Part shown: piece after piece, positions 62,601-64,000 of the stretch
Numbering within the stretch: the first letter of the stretch is position 1
How the letters are laid out: each line of letters begins with the position of its first letter
DNA from: Actinomadura mexicana
Lineage (GTDB): Bacteria > Actinomycetota > Actinomycetes > Streptosporangiales > Streptosporangiaceae
Direction: 5' to 3'
Assembly: GCF_900188105.1 (NCBI RefSeq)
Contig: NZ_FZNP01000002.1
Location: 310,001-374,000 of the forward strand
DNA length: 64,000 bases
Notes under the pieces: generated by a model
What the model saw: the letters and a program-made list of their open reading frames with translations, nothing else
The model's database searches: none
What the model was told of the DNA's origin: nothing
Translations under genes and position numbers: made by a program

Positions 62601-63195
62601 CGCGCGGGGTGATGCCGAAGAACTGCGCGTCGAACTCGGCGACGTCCCGCAGGAAGCCGCCGAGCCGCGTGGTGCGGGCGAGCAGGTCGCCGACCTCGGG
62701 GGAGCCGTCGTCGAACGCGTCCCAGCGGCCGTCCGGCACCTCGCGGACGGCGTCGCCGCGCCCGGTCAGGAAGCGCCAGTAGTCGTCCGGACCGGTCAGG
62801 TCGCGGCCGCCGCCGGGGAAGCGCAGGCCGGCGCCGACGACGGCGATCGGCTCGTCGCCCGCGGCCCGCCGCACGGCCGGCTCCGGCGCCGGGGCCTTCT
62901 CGGGGGTCCCGCCGGCCAGCGCGACGGAGAGCTTGTTGATCGTCGGGTGTTCCCAGACGAGGGTGGCGGGGAGGGCCCGCCCGAGCATCTGCTCGAGCTC
63001 GCCGGCGATCGCGACCGCGTCCCGGGAGGCCAGACCGAACTCCTCCAGCGGCCGGTCGGGGTCGACCTCGGCGGCGGTGGTCCTGGAGCGGCGCGCGATC
63101 TGCTCGATCAGGTGCCGGCGGACCGAATCCTCGCTGATCCGTGTCTCGTCCTGCGCGTTCTCCCGCGCGGCTCCGGAACGATCGTTGCTCTGCAT
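56680..63195 (-). CDS. Single-module type I polyketide synthase, ACP-KS-AT-(DH)-KR-ACP-(ACP)-TE
   Basis: A 2171-residue multienzyme. Domains: N-terminal ACP (about 25-95, GLASRDAV with Ser 57, Pks13-like); KS (115-545, Cys 289, His 424, His 464); AT (645-930, GHSMGE Ser 731, specificity tetrad GAGH 830-833); a degenerate DH (1005-1220, HxxxGxxxxP and DxxxQ/H motifs lost); KR (1430-1610, GGYGGIG, IDD of the B type, catalytic Tyr near 1580); ACP (1705-1780, GLDSL); a carrier-like domain without its Ser (1800-1875, GGQDHH); TE (1905-2165, GWSFGG, GAHH). ATG 63195 has GGGGGGAA 8 nt upstream. Probable product: a 2-alkyl-3-hydroxy acid. Confidence 0.92.
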   Translation of the reverse strand: MQSNDRSGAARENAQDETRISEDSVRRHLIEQIARRSRTTAAEVDPDRPLEEFGLASRDAVAIAGELEQMLGRALPATLVWEHPTINKLSVALAGGTPEKAPAPEPAVRRAAGDEPIAVVGAGLRFPGGGRDLTGPDDYWRFLTGRGDAVREVPDGRWDAFDDGSPEVGDLLARTTRLGGFLRDVAEFDAQFFGITPREAAVMDPQQRLVLEVAWEAFEHAGIGPASLRGSRTGVFVGVSAPEYAAFTASDLASLEPFTATGAALSIIAGRLSYLLDLRGPSMIVDTACSSSLVSAHLAVQALRSGEADVALAGGVNLLLSPTVTMTFDLAGGTAADGHCKAFDASADGMVRAEGCGAVVLKRLSDAERDGDRVLAVIRGSGVNSDGRSNGLVAPNSDAQRALLRDVYASAGIDTREVDYVEAHGTGTFLGDPIEAKAVGEVLGAGRAPEEPLLLGSAKSNLGHMESAAGIAGLIKTVLALHHRVIPPSAHYKEPNPHIPFDELRLAVVADETPWPERGRPARAGVSGFGFGGTNAHVILEEAPAQETTVHPAVVRTFPLSDTSDDRVRDHAALLAAWLPDQDVNLADVARTLHRRAGRGRARAAVAARDRAGLVEGLTALAEGRAHPGVVTGAALGAPGRPVWVFSGYGAQRAGMAQRLLEEEPAFAEAIDDLDGLFAEEGGPDLWALLEEGRKPDGPADAMPVLFAIQIALARMWRAYGVTPGAVVGHSMGEVAAAVVAGALTVQDGVRVICRRSRLLTRLVGGGAMAVLGASAAEVARLGEGLPEVYAAVHSSPKQTVVTGDAGQVAEIVGRAEAEGRLARMVQAEGAGHSPQVDPLIPELRELLADVGAERGAPLAEGIRLYTTALDDPRAHLDSASALGVDHWAANLRNAVRLTDAVAAAAEDGFRTFVEVNAHPILAHAVGETLEGTGALVTHTLKRAPKGQETDDTLTFHAQLATLDAHGHATGGPVDGRIVDVPQSPWRHERHWVDLSARTPGGHDEHPLLGAHVELPGEDRHAWRADVGLAARPWPAAAAVHGLYALPVAAFAEMALAAGAAALGTEGVRVNSLWMERPLALADHTTVTTTFTEAEQRVEIHALTPAGTWARLASADVGEDHRPPAAAGPGAATEVAAAERGSRHYRLHPEVFDRCLSVLSDEAAGGDGGVWRAETIGSLRVFGPTHRGGHVQAKVVRDEEDVTGSVALLGADGQVLAEATGIVLRRVERHDVPVPLAGKLVELVWDETPLPEGAEPSEGGTWLVLAEEDDALGTAAAAGLEDRGKRVVRHRPTNRPPDDHPAMDAPVEGVVLVPSADLVDEELVLAVAGVSRSLPDGPRLYVATRAALPLAGEGVPGHGFVSALTRVLAFERTVQRATHVDVDRPADLVAELLAGDDAREVAWRAGTRHVARLAQAVLPEAPAKKKRVVRRGGAYVITGGYGGIGLVTARLLAERGAGRIVLSGRGGPDADAEKVIARLREDGVDVGVVLGDIARPGTAERLVRVAQEGGTRLCGVVHGAGAIDDRLIADLGPEDLHRVWTAKVEGARRLSEATWDLDLDWLVMHSSAAALLGSPGQAAYAAANAAIDALMAYRRANGRPGTTINWGTWSQVGGAAETSVTVIDPISPAEGAEALEALLVHGRAATGVLRFDPATAVGLFPEIRNMPYFAALTEAAGERGADDAGDWPGVEALAELDPATARRMIAAQVRHRIAAVLGFDPQRLDPAVPLTDLGLDSLVAVRIKSGVEHDLGLTVPASVLLQGASVNAFEEWAAGELGLADAPAPAAVPNAESGYVMPRDAAERLAVRIFEDVLGLDRVGVTADFFAELGGQDHHADRVVALVARELGAEVAREELFEPPTAQNVAEHLRAADEEAARQTVRPLNRSRSGGRGGSSLQGDESGGRRPIFIAHPAGGTTACYRQLVDLLGDDQPVYGLERFEDAPPVEERAARYVRHLLEAQPEGAFRLGGWSFGGVLAYETARQLRAAGREVEFVALFDAGLPLAVDDESDTLARRFSAFADYINETYGLEVSLTYEELSGLDEESQFALVMERAAPLVDHIPPAALTHQLTSHQDTRSLEAYKPEPYDGHVVLYYAPEETPWAVRDARYVLDGTNGFGGLCADLEIVTIPGAHHLNLLDPPGVGVLAAHLEARLAGRRKSDAVPTPITAR
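57495..57531 (-). repeat. Palindromic module in the PKS gene, relative of the nrdA repeat
   Basis: The plus strand reads GTCACCCTGGAGGGACGACC then CCCCACG and a C-run, matching the nrdA module (GTCACCCGTGGGGGGCCGAC then CCCCCAC and a C-run) apart from a few substitutions and one deleted base. It encodes the linker RSRSGGRGGSSLQGD between the carrier-like domain and the thioesterase. The reading frame differs from that in nrdA. Confidence 0.7.
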
Positions 63196-63303
63196 GCGGT
63201 GGGTTCCCCCCATGAAACCGGGATCGTTCGTCGAAGCGGAGGGACCACTTTGTCTTACGATGACCGACTCACGATGCGCACCCAGACCACTTTTCTCCCT
63301 CTC

Positions 63304-63327
63304 GTCTTGTCACGGTGATGACAAGAC
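63304..63327. promoter_or_regulatory. Candidate operator between the PKS and exporter genes
   Basis: GTCTTGTCA (63304-63312) and TGACAAGAC (63319-63327) are perfect 9-bp arms with a 6-bp spacer. The site is in the divergent region 109 bp from the PKS start and 137 bp from the exporter start, well placed to coordinate both. Confidence 0.55.
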
Positions 63328-63463
63328 TCGGCAGTAACCAATGTGGCCTGATGGGATAGTTGTGGTACCGCGGCCTGAAGTCAGGGCTGAGTAACGAAGT
63401 GCGAACCAATAGTAACAATAGCGACGACTGTTTTTAGGGGGAAGCGGCGGATTTCCGCGGCCG

Positions 63464-64000
63464 GTGCGGGAGTTCACGCCGTACGGACTGTTGACCCGCG
63501 GCCGATACCGATGGGCGCTGGCGGTGGTGGCCGTCAGCGCATTCATGATCACCATGGACAACACGGTGGTCGCGAACGCGCTGCCCACCATCATGAGCGA
63601 CCTCGACATGTCCAACTCGGCCAAGGACTGGGTCGCCACCGGCTACATCCTGATGTTCTCCTGCCTGATGGTGGCGGGCGGGCGGCTCACCGACGTCTTC
63701 GGCTGCCGCGTCACCTTCGTGTCCGGGATGGTCGTCTTCACCGCCGCGTCCGCCGTCTGCGGCCTCGCCCCCGACTCGGCGACCCTCATCCTCGCCCGCG
63801 TCACGCAGGGCGCCGGCGCCGCCCTGGCCCTCCCCGCCACGCAGGTCATGGTCACCGTCGGACGCACCGACAAGCAGCGCTCCCTCGGCACGATCGTCTG
63901 GGTCGGCGCCGGCTCCAGCGCCACCGCCCTCGGCCCCACCATCGGCGGCTTCATCGTCCAGCAGTGGAGCTGGGGCTGGATCTTCCTGATCAACATCGTC
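63464..64000 (+). CDS. MFS transporter, DHA2 type (5' part, cut by window end)
   Basis: The first 179 codons of a 14-TM-type transporter, open through the window end. ITMDNTVVANALPTIMSDLDM in helix 1, GGRLTDVFGCRVTF as motif A and LALPATQVMV in helix 4 identify the EmrB/QacA family. Translation probably starts at GTG 63464, though no strong ribosome site is seen. It is divergent from the PKS and is the obvious candidate exporter of its product or resistance determinant. Confidence 0.85.
   Translation, partial: MREFTPYGLLTRGRYRWALAVVAVSAFMITMDNTVVANALPTIMSDLDMSNSAKDWVATGYILMFSCLMVAGGRLTDVFGCRVTFVSGMVVFTAASAVCGLAPDSATLILARVTQGAGAALALPATQVMVTVGRTDKQRSLGTIVWVGAGSSATALGPTIGGFIVQQWSWGWIFLINIV

Noticed and set aside
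1..64000. Search for CRISPR arrays, tRNA/rRNA genes, insertion sequences or phage integrases
   Set aside because: No array of direct repeats with spacers, no tRNA-like cloverleaf and no transposase or integrase motif was recognised by reading; a tool-based scan could still find short RNAs.

Overview
The window is very GC-rich, with codon third positions almost all G or C, many GTG starts and several likely leaderless genes. It carries a mycothiol-conjugate amidase, a Nur-type operator, PaaX, PucR and GntR/UTRA regulators, and a type I polyketide synthase. This fits a high-GC actinomycete such as Actinomadura or another Thermomonosporaceae/Streptomyces-like genus; the genus is inference. No tRNA, rRNA, CRISPR array or complete insertion sequence was recognised. 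All functional assignments come from reading motifs and family resemblance, with no database search.

Region by region. 1-9.7 kb is catabolic: the 3' end of a regulator, a P450 plus zinc alcohol dehydrogenase unit behind its own promoter, a crotonase and AidB-like acyl-CoA dehydrogenase unit divergent from paaX, two membrane proteins of unknown function, and a thioesterase/alcohol dehydrogenase pair. 9.9-14.8 kb holds an Fe/Mn superoxide dismutase with a Nur box, a 54-residue basic protein, and class Ia ribonucleotide reductase nrdA-nrdB behind a cobalamin riboswitch and two NrdR-like boxes. 14.8-17.6 kb is a YcnI/CopC copper-type operon, then an ABM-truncated-globin fusion behind a large inverted repeat. 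17.7-24.2 kb has two GNAT acetyltransferases, an AhpD-like protein, two translationally coupled acyl-CoA ligases and a GAF-LuxR regulator. 24.1-32.3 kb has two multidrug-type MFS transporters, a Tat-exported polysaccharide deacetylase, mca and a NarL-type two-component system next to a 36-bp palindrome. 32.3-41.8 kb has a crotonase, a compact Rho, a Ser/Thr kinase, a FadD-like ligase, an ECF sigma factor, two hydrolases and a GlxA-like regulator. 41.8-54.9 kb has an LPVTG-ending secreted protein, an L,D-transpeptidase lipoprotein, YceI, an orphan sensor kinase, a GCS2-family ligase, an OmpR-type two-component pair, a NUDIX/GntR operon facing a small protein, PucR, a partly duplicated Rpn-like gene and a LysE/Lrp pair. 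55.3-64 kb is a compact biosynthetic locus: crotonyl-CoA carboxylase/reductase directly downstream of a single-module PKS, with a divergent MFS exporter cut by the window end.

The most distinctive locus is the last. The PKS reads ACP-KS-AT-(degenerate DH)-KR-ACP-(carrier without its serine)-TE, and the adjacent CCR could supply an ethyl- or alkylmalonyl extender. This predicts one condensation and one ketoreduction, giving an alpha-alkyl-beta-hydroxy acyl product, loosely recalling Pks13. The other unusual signal is a GC-rich palindromic module inserted in frame in nrdA (two tandem 57-bp copies and one partial) and again in the PKS in a different reading frame. Regulation is legible at several loci: Nur box, NrdR boxes, B12 riboswitch and inverted-repeat operators upstream of the P450, yceI, gntR and PKS genes.
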